Shown: piece by piece, positions 25,339 through 35,024 of the stretch | Layout of the letters: each line of letters begins with the position of its first letter | Position numbering within the stretch: the first letter of the stretch is position 1 | Source of the DNA: Bacteroidia bacterium | GTDB taxonomy: Bacteria > Bacteroidota > Bacteroidia > UKL13-3 | Reading direction: 5' to 3' | NCBI GenBank assembly: GCA_019695215.1 | Contig: JAIBAK010000002.1 | Coordinates: 1 to 64,000 of the forward strand | DNA: 64,000 nt | Notes under the pieces: model-generated | Database searches by the model: none | What the model was told of the DNA's origin: nothing | The model's input: the letters and a program-made list of their open reading frames with translations, nothing else | Translations under genes and position numbers: made by a program

Positions 25339-27945
25339 TTATTTCCCTTCTATAATTTTTTTAAGATAATGCAGTTTCATAAGCGCTTCGAGCGGAGTAA
25401 TGGAATCGGTTTCCACCTTCTGCAATTCTTCTTTTACCCGCTGCACCAGCGGGTCGCTAAGCTGAAACATATGCAACTGAAAAGGGTCGGGAGGTAGTTT
25501 TTTTACGGCTTCTGTTCCACTTAGTGGAGAGCGGTTATCTTCCAGGTAACGCAGAATTTCTTCGGCTCTGCGCAGTACGTCTTTTGGTATTCCGGCCATG
25601 CGCGCCACATGAATACCAAAACTGTGTTCGCTGCCTCCTTCTTTTAATTTTCGGAGGAAAATAACTTTGTTTCCGGTTTCCTTAACAGCCACGTGGTAAT
25701 TTTTTATGCCGTCAAGTTTACCCTCCAGTTCGTTGAGCTCGTGGTAATGGGTGGCAAAAAGTGTTTTGGGTTTTAAATGTACTTTGGTTAAATATTCGGT
25801 AATAGACCATGCCAGCGAAACCCCGTCATAGGTACTGGTACCGCGCCCAATTTCATCTAACAGAATAAGACTGCGGGGCGAAAGGTTGTTGAGAATACTG
25901 GCTGTTTCGGTCATTTCCACCATAAAGGTTGATTCCCCGCTGCTCAAATTATCAGAAGCTCCCACACGGGTAAAAACTTTATCAATTAATCCTATGCGGG
26001 CATAAGTGGCCGGAACAAAACAACCGATTTGTGCCATGAGTACTGCGAGAGCCGTTTGCCTGAGCACAGCCGATTTACCCGACATATTAGGCCCGGTAAG
26101 AATGATTACCTGCTGTTTGGCATTATCTAAATAAATATCATTGGGAATATACGGTTCGCCCGGTGGGAGCTGCCGTTCAATTACCGGATGCCTGCAATCT
26201 TTAAGCATCAGTTCAAATGAATCGTTCAGCTCGGGTTTTACATAATTATTGCGCAAAGCTACCGTGGCAAACGACAACAAACTATCAATACGTGCAAGCT
26301 GTAGTGCGTTTTGCTGTACAGCGGTTACGTATTCGCTCATTTCTATCACCAGCTCATTAAACAGGCGTTCTTCAATGGCAAAAATCTTTTCTTCGGCTCC
26401 CAGAATTTTTTCTTCATATTCTTTCAGTTCCTGGGTAATGTAGCGTTCGGCATTTACCAGAGTTTGTTTTCTTATCCATTCGGTCGGCACCTTGTCCTTA
26501 TGCGCATTGGTTACTTCAAGGTAATAGCCAAAAACATTATTGTACGAAATTTTAAGAGAAGGAATTCCGGTACGCTGGCTTTCGCGTTGCTGAATCTGCA
26601 GCAAATAATCTTTGCCTGAGTAGGCAATTTTTCGCAGTTCATCCAATTCGGTATGTACCCCATCGGCAATTACACTCCCTTTATTTAACAAAGCCGGAGG
26701 CTCGGGCACCAGCACCTGTTCAAGCCGTTGTATGGCCGTAAAGCAGGGCTGTAGCTGATCGGCAACCTTGGTTACAGGCAAATGCCCCGTTTGCATGAGC
26801 AATTGCTTTAATGGCTCAATAATTTTTAAGGAACGGTTTAACTGCATCAGTTCTCGCGGATTTACCCGTTTCATAGCCACTTTTGAAACCAGACGCTCCA
26901 AATCTCCCACCTGCTTTAATAAACCTGCCACCTCTAAGGCCAGATGTTCATTTTTGGTAAACTGCTCCACCACATCTAACCGTTCCTCAATAAGTTTTTG
27001 TTCTTTAAGCGGCATTACCATCCACCTGCGCAATAAACGGGCACCCATGGGGGTAAGCGTATGGTCGAGTATGTAAAGAAGCGGCACTCCGTGTTCATTG
27101 GCGCTATGCACCAGCTCCAGGTTGCGCACTGTAAACGTGTCGAGCCAAACGTATTTATCTTCTTCCAATCGCGAAACCGAGGCTATATGCGCTATATTCC
27201 GGTGCTGATTTTCGTGCAGGTAATGCAGCGCAGCTCCGGCAGCTACAATACCCAGCTTCATTTTATCAACGCCAAATCCTTTAAGAGACTGTGTTTCGAA
27301 ATGTTTCAGCAGTTTTTCGTTAGCGTAGTCATCGGTAAACACCCAGTCGTCAATCAAAAAAGTATAGAATTTATCTCCAAAATACCTGACAAATTCTTTT
27401 GCCTGAGGTTTACTTACCAATACCTCGGCAGGTTTCAGCCCCTGTAATAATTTATCTAGGTAATCGGTTTTCCCTTCGGCCAGAAAAAACTCTCCGGTTG
27501 AAATATCAAGAAAAGATACTCCTCCGATTCCCTCTGAAAGAAAAACCGAGGCGAGGTAGTTATTTTGTTTTACCTCCAGCACCTTATCGTTGTACGAAAC
27601 TCCGGGCGAAACCAGTTCGGTAACCCCTCGCTTTACTATTTTCTTGGTGAGTTTAGGGTCTTCCAGCTGATCACAAATGGCCACCCGCTGCCCGGCACGC
27701 ACCAGTTTTGGTAAATACACATCAAGCGAATGATGAGGAAATCCGGCCAGTTCAATATGAGCAGCGGTACCATTGGCCCGTTTGGTTAACACAATACCTA
27801 AAATTTGCGAAGCCCGTATGGCATCATCACCAAAGGTTTCATAAAAGTCGCCTACCCTGAATAATAAAATGGCATCAGGGTACTTCGCCTTTATCTGATT
27901 GTATTGGCGCATCAGGGGGGTATCTGCCGCTTCGGTGGTTTTCAA
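25339..27945 (-). CDS. mutS: DNA mismatch repair protein MutS
   Basis: MutS recognises base mismatches and starts methyl-independent repair in the cytoplasm. The 868-residue chain has the mismatch-binding motif [14 protein letters not shown] near the N-terminus, the core and clamp domains, and the ATPase with Walker [13 protein letters not shown] (around 616) and Walker [15 protein letters not shown] (around 695). Length and ends are normal. The only start that keeps the usual [15 protein letters not shown] beginning is TTG at 27945, because a stop lies upstream in frame and the next ATG is inside the conserved part. It is divergent from the SpoU methyltransferase gene. Confidence 0.96.
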   Translation of the reverse strand: MKTTEAADTPLMRQYNQIKAKYPDAILLFRVGDFYETFGDDAIRASQILGIVLTKRANGTAAHIELAGFPHHSLDVYLPKLVRAGQRVAICDQLEDPKLTKKIVKRGVTELVSPGVSYNDKVLEVKQNNYLASVFLSEGIGGVSFLDISTGEFFLAEGKTDYLDKLLQGLKPAEVLVSKPQAKEFVRYFGDKFYTFLIDDWVFTDDYANEKLLKHFETQSLKGFGVDKMKLGIVAAGAALHYLHENQHRNIAHIASVSRLEEDKYVWLDTFTVRNLELVHSANEHGVPLLYILDHTLTPMGARLLRRWMVMPLKEQKLIEERLDVVEQFTKNEHLALEVAGLLKQVGDLERLVSKVAMKRVNPRELMQLNRSLKIIEPLKQLLMQTGHLPVTKVADQLQPCFTAIQRLEQVLVPEPPALLNKGSVIADGVHTELDELRKIAYSGKDYLLQIQQRESQRTGIPSLKISYNNVFGYYLEVTNAHKDKVPTEWIRKQTLVNAERYITQELKEYEEKILGAEEKIFAIEERLFNELVIEMSEYVTAVQQNALQLARIDSLLSFATVALRNNYVKPELNDSFELMLKDCRHPVIERQLPPGEPYIPNDIYLDNAKQQVIILTGPNMSGKSAVLRQTALAVLMAQIGCFVPATYARIGLIDKVFTRVGASDNLSSGESTFMVEMTETASILNNLSPRSLILLDEIGRGTSTYDGVSLAWSITEYLTKVHLKPKTLFATHYHELNELEGKLDGIKNYHVAVKETGNKVIFLRKLKEGGSEHSFGIHVARMAGIPKDVLRRAEEILRYLEDNRSPLSGTEAVKKLPPDPFQLHMFQLSDPLVQRVKEELQKVETDSITPLEALMKLHYLKKIIEGK

Positions 27946-27987
27946 TACTTGTGGCTTTAAAACAGAATGCGGATAATTGCACTAAAC

Positions 27988-28518
27988 ATGACGCGCAAAT
28001 TAAAGAATATTGAATTAAACCGTTTAACTGTGGATGAATTCAGGAAAACTGTGAAAAACCCGGTGGTGCTGGTACTCGACAATGTGCGCAGTGCACTCAA
28101 TGTGGGTTCGGTTTTTCGCACAGCCGATTCCTTTGCTTTTGAGGGAGTTTATCTGTGCGGCATTACTGCCTGTCCGCCCAACAGCGATATCCGTAAAACG
28201 GCATTGGGTGCCGATGAAAGCGTAAAATGGCATTACGCAGCTTCCACCTTTGATGCAATTACAGAATTAAAAAAAGAAGGATACCGCATTTTAATCATAG
28301 AACAAACCAGTGCCAGCGTGATGCTGAATGAATTTATCCCGAACACCACTCAAAAATACGCTCTGGTATTCGGCAATGAAGTAAATGGAGTAAACGAGGA
28401 GTTATTTTCAATGAGCGATGCATTTATTGAAATTCCGCAACAGGGAAGTAAACACTCGCTCAATATTGCTGTAAGTGCCGGTATTGTATGCTGGCATTTC
28501 TTTACCGCCTTTAAATGA
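27988..28518 (+). CDS. SpoU/TrmH-family RNA 2'-O-methyltransferase
   Basis: This 176-residue SPOUT methyltransferase shows the three family motifs: NVRSALNVGSVFRTAD, ALVFGNEVNGV and the knot end EIPQQGSKHSLNIAVSAGI. It lacks an extra N-terminal domain, as in short TrmH-like proteins that modify tRNA or rRNA ribose. The ATG at 27988 is preferred, since the upstream ATG at 27967 adds a short unrelated extension. It faces away from mutS with about 40 bases between, and ends at a bidirectional terminator. Confidence 0.85.
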   Translation: MTRKLKNIELNRLTVDEFRKTVKNPVVLVLDNVRSALNVGSVFRTADSFAFEGVYLCGITACPPNSDIRKTALGADESVKWHYAASTFDAITELKKEGYRILIIEQTSASVMLNEFIPNTTQKYALVFGNEVNGVNEELFSMSDAFIEIPQQGSKHSLNIAVSAGIVCWHFFTAFK

Positions 28519-28544
28519 AAATCCCCCGATTGCTCAGGGGATTT
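28519..28544. terminator. Bidirectional terminator
   Basis: AAATCCCC (28519-28526) and GGGGATTT (28537-28544) form an 8-bp stem between the convergent SpoU and OmpA-like genes, with T-rich tails on both sides. Confidence 0.7.
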
Positions 28545-28574
28545 AACAAAACGAACAATATGAAGAATCTACTA

Positions 28575-30227
28575 CTACTCTACTACTTTGAAGGTTACCC
28601 TTCTGTTGGCGGCTAAGGCATCTTTACGTTTACCATCAACCAGCGGATCTTTTTTACCAATGGTTTGCACAATAAGTCTGCTCTTATCAATTCCGAATTT
28701 CTTTGAGAGAATATCGGCCACGGCCTGTGCACGTTTTCTGGCAAGTTCCAGGTTATATGCTTCATCCTTGCGCATATCTGCACCTCCTATGATATACAAT
28801 TTTGCTTCGGGGAAATTGCGCATGGCATGAGCCACTCCGTATAAGTCGGCATAATATTTTGAAGGAACTTCAAACTCATCTGTTTCGAAGAAGATGGCAG
28901 GCAAATAACCAATTTTACCCACCTGCTGGAACATTTTCTCAGCCTTATTATCAGGTACAGTTTGCATTTGCTTAGCCATTGCTTTTGATACTATAGCAAT
29001 ACCCTGATGATTGGCCAGCATGGACGTATCGGTATTTGGTTCCATATCGCGATGATCAGGAACTCCATCCCCGTCACTGTCTTTTGACTTGCCGTTTGCA
29101 TCAACCACGGCACCCGGATCTGAATATGGTTCGGCATCCTGATGATCAGGAATACCATCACGATCCGTATCTACGGCCTTACCACTTCCGTATACATTAA
29201 CGCTGTCGGGTGTATTTGGCTCACGATCGAAAAAGTCGGAAACACCATCATTGTCATTATCAATCTTCATGGCGTCAACTGTTTTCTTCATGGAAGCCAG
29301 TTCATCGTACATATACTTAACCGGATTATGCCACTCGATAGGAGTGCTCGCTTTTTTACCTACATGATAAGAGAATCCAACGGTCGGGAACAAATACCAG
29401 TCATAGGAACGATTTTGAAACGAACCTGAAGGATTCCAAACATCTACCGAGTCATTTTGTGTTATCCTTAATCCTGCCTCACCAAATACATCAAATGAAT
29501 TGCTTACCTTCATTTTAAATCCGGCTCCAATCAGGGCTGCATTTGTTGTTTTAGTATAAGCTTTCTTAGGCGGGAACCACTGGGAGAAGCTAATTGCTTC
29601 AGGCATTAACAGGGCATAGCCTCCAAAGGTATATAGTTGTAACGGACGGCTTGGACTGATAAAATTAATATTCCCTATATTGAATACCACTACAGCCGAT
29701 ATTTCTTTGAACACGGTACGCTGACATAAAGTATCTGTTTTAACCTGCCCTCGCGAGAACTGCCCGTCCATATAACCAATGCGAATACCTAACGAATGTG
29801 TAAATTTATAATTGATGGCTCCCCCAAACACCAATTGCGTTTTGTAGTTGGTTAAATCAAAAAACGGCATTGTAGCCCCCACCATGCCCGATAATGATAA
29901 CCTCTTGAAATCCTTTTTAGGAAAATTATTTACAGCCGGTGTTTTCTTTACCGGTGTTGAACCCTTCTTGGCAGTTGCTGCTCCTTTTTTAGCCGGGGCC
30001 GCACCCTTTTTGGCAGGGGCAGTACCCTTCTTAGCCGGAGCTGTTTTTTTAGCCGGAGCCGCTTTTTTGGCTGGCGCTGCCCCCGGTTTAGCAGGAGTAG
30101 TTTTCTTGGCCGGTGCAGCCTTTTTTGGCGGTGGCTTCTTTGTTGTTGGTTTTTTAGCCGGGGCTTGTGCAAATACCACAGCAATGGCTGTCAGCATGCA
30201 AAAGAGGAAGAGGGTTATTTTTTTCAT
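28575..30227 (-). CDS. OmpA-family outer-membrane protein with Lys/Ala/Pro tract and calcium-type repeats
   Basis: This 550-residue protein has a signal peptide (residues 1-20, ending VVFAQ). Residues 22-95 are a run of degenerate PAKKxAP units, strongly basic. A barrel-like domain follows (about 105-310). Residues 320-400 hold thrombospondin type 3-like acidic repeats (DNDNDGVSDFFD, DTDRDGIPDHQD, DSDGDGVPDHRD) that likely bind calcium. The C-terminal OmpA domain (from LYGVAHAMRNFPEAKLYIIGG to the end) should bind peptidoglycan. It probably anchors the envelope. The basic tract may contact surface or cell wall polyanions, which is inference. Confidence 0.85.
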   Translation of the reverse strand: MKKITLFLFCMLTAIAVVFAQAPAKKPTTKKPPPKKAAPAKKTTPAKPGAAPAKKAAPAKKTAPAKKGTAPAKKGAAPAKKGAATAKKGSTPVKKTPAVNNFPKKDFKRLSLSGMVGATMPFFDLTNYKTQLVFGGAINYKFTHSLGIRIGYMDGQFSRGQVKTDTLCQRTVFKEISAVVVFNIGNINFISPSRPLQLYTFGGYALLMPEAISFSQWFPPKKAYTKTTNAALIGAGFKMKVSNSFDVFGEAGLRITQNDSVDVWNPSGSFQNRSYDWYLFPTVGFSYHVGKKASTPIEWHNPVKYMYDELASMKKTVDAMKIDNDNDGVSDFFDREPNTPDSVNVYGSGKAVDTDRDGIPDHQDAEPYSDPGAVVDANGKSKDSDGDGVPDHRDMEPNTDTSMLANHQGIAIVSKAMAKQMQTVPDNKAEKMFQQVGKIGYLPAIFFETDEFEVPSKYYADLYGVAHAMRNFPEAKLYIIGGADMRKDEAYNLELARKRAQAVADILSKKFGIDKSRLIVQTIGKKDPLVDGKRKDALAANRRVTFKVVE

Positions 30228-30311
30228 CGCGCTATTTTTTAGGGCTACACAAAGTTCTATTGCGCGGGAGTGCAGTCCAACCCTATTGTTTACACAGGAA
30301 TAACCGGCTGT

Positions 30312-31910
30312 CTAAATTTCCAAACAAGTAACCGATTGATCGAAAACATCTGTGTGTTCGTGAATGAATGTGATAAAATCTGAAGGATGGTTTTTTACTT
30401 TGCCAATAAGGTTTTCACTGCGCTCGGACAGCTTCCCCTCAGGAATGAGTGATTCACGCACTTTAAACAATTTATCTAACTGATTATCTAACTTTTGACT
30501 TACGATATCCACAAAGTCTTTATCTAACCTCTTGATAAGTGCTTTTTGCTCATTAATTCGCTTAACCCACTCTCCTACTTTAGACTTATCAACAGTTTCT
30601 ATTTTTGCAAGGATAGAATCAAAAAGTGCATTTATTGCAGAAATTTCATTTTCTACACGCGAATCAACAGGCAATTGCTCAATGAACCTGCGTTTCAACG
30701 AAACTTCATCCAGAAAATAATTTTCCAGCGGCAAGCCCAGTGTTTGCAAGTGTTTCAGCATTTTCGACCCAATCAGTACAAAACTATTTCGCAAATGCAA
30801 AACCGGAAACGGAATGTTATGAGCGCGGAATGCCTGTTTCAATTCCAGCCAGTACGAAATTTCTCCGGGGCCGCCAATGTAAGCCAGGTTAGGAAGCACT
30901 ACTTCCTGATACATGGGGCGGGTGATGACATTCGGGCTAAAACGCTCCGGTGAATCATTGAGTTTTTGCAAGAATTCTTCCTGAGAAAAGATAGTGTCAG
31001 AATTATTTATTTGATAATTATTCTCATGAATTATTCGCTCCCTTTTACCTTCGTTTGTAATATAGAAGTAATTGATTTCCCTTGGGTTTACCTGTACATT
31101 ATATTTTGCCGCTGATAATAATTCCGATGTCTGCTTAACCCCTGTATAACTTACCTTCTCCAGAATATCTCTTTTTGTGTAATTGAGAAAAATTCTTTTT
31201 AATTCCGGAGTATCCGGTTGAAGTATCACTAACCCGAATAAACGGAATAAGCGGTGATAAATACTCACTGTGGCATTGGCCAGATTTGTATGTTGCGTAT
31301 AAGCCTGCTCAAACAATTGAAGTAAAGACTCCGGAATACGGAGGTTTTTTAGTTCTTCTATAATATTGTTTAATCCGTGAGTAGAAAGGCGGCCAACGGG
31401 TTTTCCGGTAACAGCATCGGGATAAGGCCATGAAAATGTTTTCCCAAATAAGTGAAAATGGTTGATCTCATCGAAGTCATGATCTTCGGTTGCCAGCCAA
31501 AACACCGGGACAAAATTATGCTCCGGATAGTGTTTAGTTAATTCTTCGGCCAGCCTTATGGTGGTTACCACCTTATATATAGTATAGAGCGGCCCCGTAA
31601 AAATATTTAACTGATGTCCGGTGCAAACCGTGAAAGTATTGCCTTCTTTTAATAGGGCAAGGTTTTTAACCACCTGTTCATTTCCGTCACCGCTGAGCAA
31701 CCCGAGTGCGTGGTATTGTTTTTCTAACACTTCATTTAATACACCTCGGGTGTGTGACGAGTAGTTTCTGTTTTTTATTATTTCACGGTAGGTTTCGGGC
31801 GAGGGGAAACCGGAAATAAGCGGGGCGAGTGCGGGGTTGCGATTCACATAATCAATAACCAGCTGAGGAAACTGATGCGTGAGCTGAGGTGGTACCTTGT
31901 ATTTATACAT
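30312..31910 (-). CDS. bshC: Bacillithiol biosynthesis cysteine-adding enzyme BshC
   Basis: BshC is thought to join cysteine to glucosaminyl-malate in the last step of bacillithiol synthesis. The 532-residue length is normal. The Rossmann-like core shows CTGHQLNIFTGPLY, FVPVFWLATEDHDFDEIN and the later PNLAYIGGPGEISYWLELK. A coiled-coil stretch follows (about 430-490). Its start is one base from the rimO stop, so it is in the ftsY-rimO-bshC operon. bshA and bshB are not in the window. Confidence 0.93.
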   Translation of the reverse strand: MYKYKVPPQLTHQFPQLVIDYVNRNPALAPLISGFPSPETYREIIKNRNYSSHTRGVLNEVLEKQYHALGLLSGDGNEQVVKNLALLKEGNTFTVCTGHQLNIFTGPLYTIYKVVTTIRLAEELTKHYPEHNFVPVFWLATEDHDFDEINHFHLFGKTFSWPYPDAVTGKPVGRLSTHGLNNIIEELKNLRIPESLLQLFEQAYTQHTNLANATVSIYHRLFRLFGLVILQPDTPELKRIFLNYTKRDILEKVSYTGVKQTSELLSAAKYNVQVNPREINYFYITNEGKRERIIHENNYQINNSDTIFSQEEFLQKLNDSPERFSPNVITRPMYQEVVLPNLAYIGGPGEISYWLELKQAFRAHNIPFPVLHLRNSFVLIGSKMLKHLQTLGLPLENYFLDEVSLKRRFIEQLPVDSRVENEISAINALFDSILAKIETVDKSKVGEWVKRINEQKALIKRLDKDFVDIVSQKLDNQLDKLFKVRESLIPEGKLSERSENLIGKVKNHPSDFITFIHEHTDVFDQSVTCLEI

Positions 31911-31911
31911 A

Positions 31912-33228
31912 CTATTTTAAAGAAACCGGTTCACCGTACAAGTCGAATTCTTCGGCATGAGTAATACGAATATCGGCAAAATCGCCAATTCGCACATAGT
32001 GATTTGCCTTTACCAGTACTTCGTTGTCTACTTCGGGTGAGTCGGCTTCGGTACGGCCAATAAAATAATCGCCTTCCTTGCGATCAAAAAGCACCTTTAA
32101 TGTCTTTCCTATTTTTGACTGATTGATAGCAGCTGAGATATCCTGCTGTACTTCCATTATCTGCGCTACGCGTTCTTCTTTCTCTTCGGCAGTTATGCTA
32201 TCCGGCATCGAATAAGAATGAGTCCCTTCCTCATGCGAGTAACCGAACACACCTAATCTTTCAAATTTATTTTGCTCTACAAACCTGAGCAATTCTTCAA
32301 AATCTTTTTCGGTTTCGCCCGGATGGCCTGCAATTAATGTAGTGCGGAATGTGATTCCCGGAACTTTTTCCCTTACTATATCCACCAGTTCCTGTGTGCG
32401 GCTTTTGGTAATTCCCCTGCGCATCAGCTTCAGCATATTATCACTTATATGCTGTAAAGGCATATCAATATACTTACAAATATTGGAACGTTCGCGCATC
32501 ACATCCAATACCTCTAGCGGAAACTGAGACGGATAAGCATAATGCAGCCTAATCCAATCTACTCCTTCAATATCTGAAAGTGATTTTAATAAATCGGCTA
32601 ATTTGCGCTCTTTGTAAATATCCAACCCATAATAAGTGCTGTCCTGCGCTATCAGTAACAATTCCTTTGTTCCGTTTTTTACTAAATTTTTAGTTTCGGT
32701 TACTAACTGCTCTATTGGTTTCGACAAATGCCCTCCGCGCATGATAGGAATGGCACAAAATGAACACGGACGATCGCAGCCTTCCGAAATTTTAAGGTAA
32801 GCATAATGTTTTGGGGTGGTTAACGAACGTTCTCCAATTAACTCATGCTTGTAATCGGCTCCCAGTGCTTTTAACAACTGAGGCAGGTGCATGGTACCAA
32901 AGTATTCATCAACCTCCGGAATTTCTTTTTGCAAATCGGGTTTGTAACGCTGCGATAAACATCCGGTAACATACACTTTGTTTATCAACCCTTCATTCTT
33001 GGCATCAATGTAACGTAAAATAGTATCAACCGATTCCTGTTTTGCATTGTCAATAAAGCCGCAGGTGTTTATCACTACAATATCGGCATCATCTTTTACC
33101 GACTCGTGTTCTACCTCAATATTGTTTGCTTTTAACTGGCTGTACAATACCTCTGAATCAACAATATTTTTTGAGCACCCGAGCGTAACAATATTTACCT
33201 TCTGTTTTTTTACACTTTTTGTTTTCAT
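31912..33228 (-). CDS. rimO: Ribosomal protein S12 methylthiotransferase RimO
   Basis: RimO is a radical-SAM enzyme that adds a methylthio group to an aspartate of ribosomal protein S12. The 438-residue chain has the N-terminal domain with VTLGCSKNIVDSEVL and two further cysteines (CGF, CLSQR), the radical-SAM cluster motif GCDRPCSFCAIP and a C-terminal TRAM domain. The missing extension and the SEGCDRPCSFC pattern favour RimO over MiaB. It lies 12 bases after ftsY and one base before bshC. Confidence 0.95.
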   Translation of the reverse strand: MKTKSVKKQKVNIVTLGCSKNIVDSEVLYSQLKANNIEVEHESVKDDADIVVINTCGFIDNAKQESVDTILRYIDAKNEGLINKVYVTGCLSQRYKPDLQKEIPEVDEYFGTMHLPQLLKALGADYKHELIGERSLTTPKHYAYLKISEGCDRPCSFCAIPIMRGGHLSKPIEQLVTETKNLVKNGTKELLLIAQDSTYYGLDIYKERKLADLLKSLSDIEGVDWIRLHYAYPSQFPLEVLDVMRERSNICKYIDMPLQHISDNMLKLMRRGITKSRTQELVDIVREKVPGITFRTTLIAGHPGETEKDFEELLRFVEQNKFERLGVFGYSHEEGTHSYSMPDSITAEEKEERVAQIMEVQQDISAAINQSKIGKTLKVLFDRKEGDYFIGRTEADSPEVDNEVLVKANHYVRIGDFADIRITHAEEFDLYGEPVSLK

Positions 33229-33240
33229 TTGCCGCCCTTA

Positions 33241-34194
33241 TTACGATTTAAACAGCGAATCAATAAACTCTGTTTTATTGAACAATTGAAGGTCGTCAAT
33301 TCCTTCTCCCACCCCAATATATTTTACAGGTATTTTAAACTGATCGGCAATGCCAATTACCACTCCGCCCTTCGCGGTGCCGTCAAGCTTGGTAAGTGCG
33401 AGTGCATTTACATCAGTTACTGCGGTAAACTGCTTAGCCTGTTCAAAAGCATTTTGCCCGGTAGATGCATCAAGCACCAATAATACTTCATGAGGTGCTT
33501 CGGGAATTATTTTCGTTACCACTCTTCTTATTTTCGACAGTTCATTCATCAGATTTACCTTGGTATGCAATCGGCCCGCTGTATCTATAATCACTACATC
33601 GGCTCCTTCATCCACTCCTTTTTTAACGGCATCAAAGGCAACAGCAGCCGGGTCGGTATTCATGCCATGGGCAATAAACCCCACGCCCGATCTTTCTGAC
33701 CAGATGCGCAACTGTTCTACGGCAGCAGCTCTAAAAGTATCACCGGCTCCAAGCACTACCTTTTTCCCTTCGTTTCTGAACAGATTGGCTAATTTACCTA
33801 TAGTGGTGGTTTTGCCCACTCCGTTCACTCCCACCACCATTATTACATAGGGTTTACCAATGGAGGTAAAATCTTTTGACAAGGCCGGCTGAATGGCATT
33901 TTCCTCCATCAGTTTTACCATTTCATCGCGCAACAATGTGTGCAGCTCCGATGAATTAATGTATTTATCCCGGGCTACGCGCTGCTGTATGCGTTCAATT
34001 ACTTTTAACGTGGTTTCAATCCCAACATCCGAACTGATCAGAATCTCCTCCAGTTCATCAAGAAATGAGTCATCAACTGTACTTTTCCCTACTAATGCTT
34101 TGCTGATTTTTGAAAACAAAGAGGTCTTGGTTTTTTCAAGCCCCTGATCGAGTTTTTCCTTTTTTTCTTTGCTGAACAGACCAAAAAATGCCAT
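33241..34194 (-). CDS. ftsY: Signal recognition particle receptor FtsY
   Basis: FtsY receives SRP-ribosome complexes at the inner membrane and has a GTPase NG domain. The 317-residue chain lacks the long acidic A domain of some FtsY proteins, starting instead with a short basic stretch (SKEKKEKLDQGLEKTK). The GTPase motifs are VGVNGVGKTTTIGKLA, DTAGRLHTK and LTKLDGTAKGG. It leads the ftsY-rimO-bshC run and lies behind a terminator that ends the ribosomal protein genes. Confidence 0.95.
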   Translation of the reverse strand: MAFFGLFSKEKKEKLDQGLEKTKTSLFSKISKALVGKSTVDDSFLDELEEILISSDVGIETTLKVIERIQQRVARDKYINSSELHTLLRDEMVKLMEENAIQPALSKDFTSIGKPYVIMVVGVNGVGKTTTIGKLANLFRNEGKKVVLGAGDTFRAAAVEQLRIWSERSGVGFIAHGMNTDPAAVAFDAVKKGVDEGADVVIIDTAGRLHTKVNLMNELSKIRRVVTKIIPEAPHEVLLVLDASTGQNAFEQAKQFTAVTDVNALALTKLDGTAKGGVVIGIADQFKIPVKYIGVGEGIDDLQLFNKTEFIDSLFKS

Positions 34195-34207
34195 ATCAAA
34201 GCGGGTT

Positions 34208-34254
34208 TAAAAAAAAAGAGCTTTCCGTTCGATAACGAAAAGCTCTTTTTAAAA
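34208..34254 (-). terminator. Strong hairpin terminator between DUF4295 and ftsY
   Basis: AAAAAGAGCTTT and AAAGCTCTTTTT pair around a CGTT/AACG inner stem; T tracts on both sides make it effective in either direction. On the minus strand it follows the three ribosomal-type genes and precedes ftsY. Confidence 0.85.
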
Positions 34255-34266
34255 TTTCTTTATGAA

Positions 34267-34419
34267 TTACGATTTGAAATACTGCTTAATATTATCATTG
34301 GGCACCATTTCTTCTTTAAAGGTATAGGCACCTGATTTAGGTGATTTAACCGCACGGATAATTTTGGCAAACTCTTTACCAGCTCCCGTTTTAAGTGTTG
34401 CAACTACTTTCTTAGCCAT
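34267..34419 (-). CDS. DUF4295 small basic protein
   Basis: This 50-residue basic protein (start AKKVVATLKTGAGKEFAKII, end IKQYFKS) matches DUF4295, a small protein found only beside rpmG in Bacteroidota. It is likely tied to the ribosome because of its position and composition, but its role is not established. It is the last gene of the rpmB-rpmG run. Confidence 0.9.
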   Translation of the reverse strand: MAKKVVATLKTGAGKEFAKIIRAVKSPKSGAYTFKEEMVPNDNIKQYFKS

Positions 34420-34428
34420 GGTGTATTA

Positions 34429-34611
34429 TTACTTGATTTCTTTATGAACTGTTACTTTTTTAAGAATAGGATTGAATTTTTTCAATTCAATACGCTCTGT
34501 AGTATTCTTTTTATTTTTGGTAGTAATGTAGCGCGATGTTCCGGGCATACCTGATGCCTTATGTTCGGTACATTCTAAAATTACCTGTATTCTATTACCT
34601 CTTTTAGCCAT
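34429..34611 (-). CDS. rpmG: Ribosomal protein L33 (bL33)
   Basis: The 60-residue protein belongs to the 50S subunit. It has the L33 pattern ([30 protein letters not shown], ending KVTVHKEIK). Only one of the four zinc-binding cysteines is present (C14 in LECTEH), so it is a zinc-free (C-) form. It lies between rpmB and DUF4295. Confidence 0.95.
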   Translation of the reverse strand: MAKRGNRIQVILECTEHKASGMPGTSRYITTKNKKNTTERIELKKFNPILKKVTVHKEIK

Positions 34612-34626
34612 AACCTGCTATTGAAA

Positions 34627-34860
34627 TTAAATGGTTCCGTTTTTTATTAAATCATTAAGGCATGCAGTAATGCCTTTTTTGTTAATGGTTCTGATAGCCG
34701 AGGTAGATACCTTAAGGGTAATCCAACGACTTTCTTCAGGTAACCAGAATTTTTTTACCTGCAAATTCGGATTAAACTTTCTCTTTGTTCTCTTATTGGA
34801 GTGAGAAACGTTATTTCCTACAATCGGCTTCTTGCCTGTTAAATCACATACTCTTGACAT
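34627..34860 (-). CDS. rpmB: Ribosomal protein L28 (bL28)
   Basis: The 77-residue protein of the 50S subunit starts SRVCDLTGKKPIVGNNVSHS and ends with the usual TIRTINKKG-type region. The ATG at 34860 is the proper start; an upstream in-frame ATG at 34914 adds a non-family extension. It is the first gene of the rpmB-rpmG-DUF4295 transcript. The upstream TTTG-like box (GATATTTG) differs at one place from the -7 consensus. Confidence 0.95.
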   Translation of the reverse strand: MSRVCDLTGKKPIVGNNVSHSNKRTKRKFNPNLQVKKFWLPEESRWITLKVSTSAIRTINKKGITACLNDLIKNGTI

Positions 34861-35007
34861 AGTACTTTCCGCAAAATTGAGGTGCAAATATCCTAAATTC
34901 AGATTAATAAACAAGGTCTCTTCCTTTTTTTTATTAGCGCCTAATCATTATTTAAACTGCTTTTCAGCTATTTATAATAAAAAAAGGATACAAATTTAGC
35001 ATAAAAC

Positions 35008-35015
35008 TATCTTTG
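35008..35015 (+). promoter_or_regulatory. -7 box TATCTTTG before the alpha/beta hydrolase gene
   Basis: TATCTTTG fits TAnnTTTG and ends nine bases before the ATG at 35025, again implying a very short leader. It overlaps the TTG at 35013, which makes that earlier start unlikely. Confidence 0.5.
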
Positions 35016-35024
35016 TCTCCGCTT

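Noticed and set aside
29848..30303. Plus-strand ORF rich in alanine and glycine
   Set aside because: It is the shadow of the Lys/Ala/Pro tract of the OmpA-like gene.
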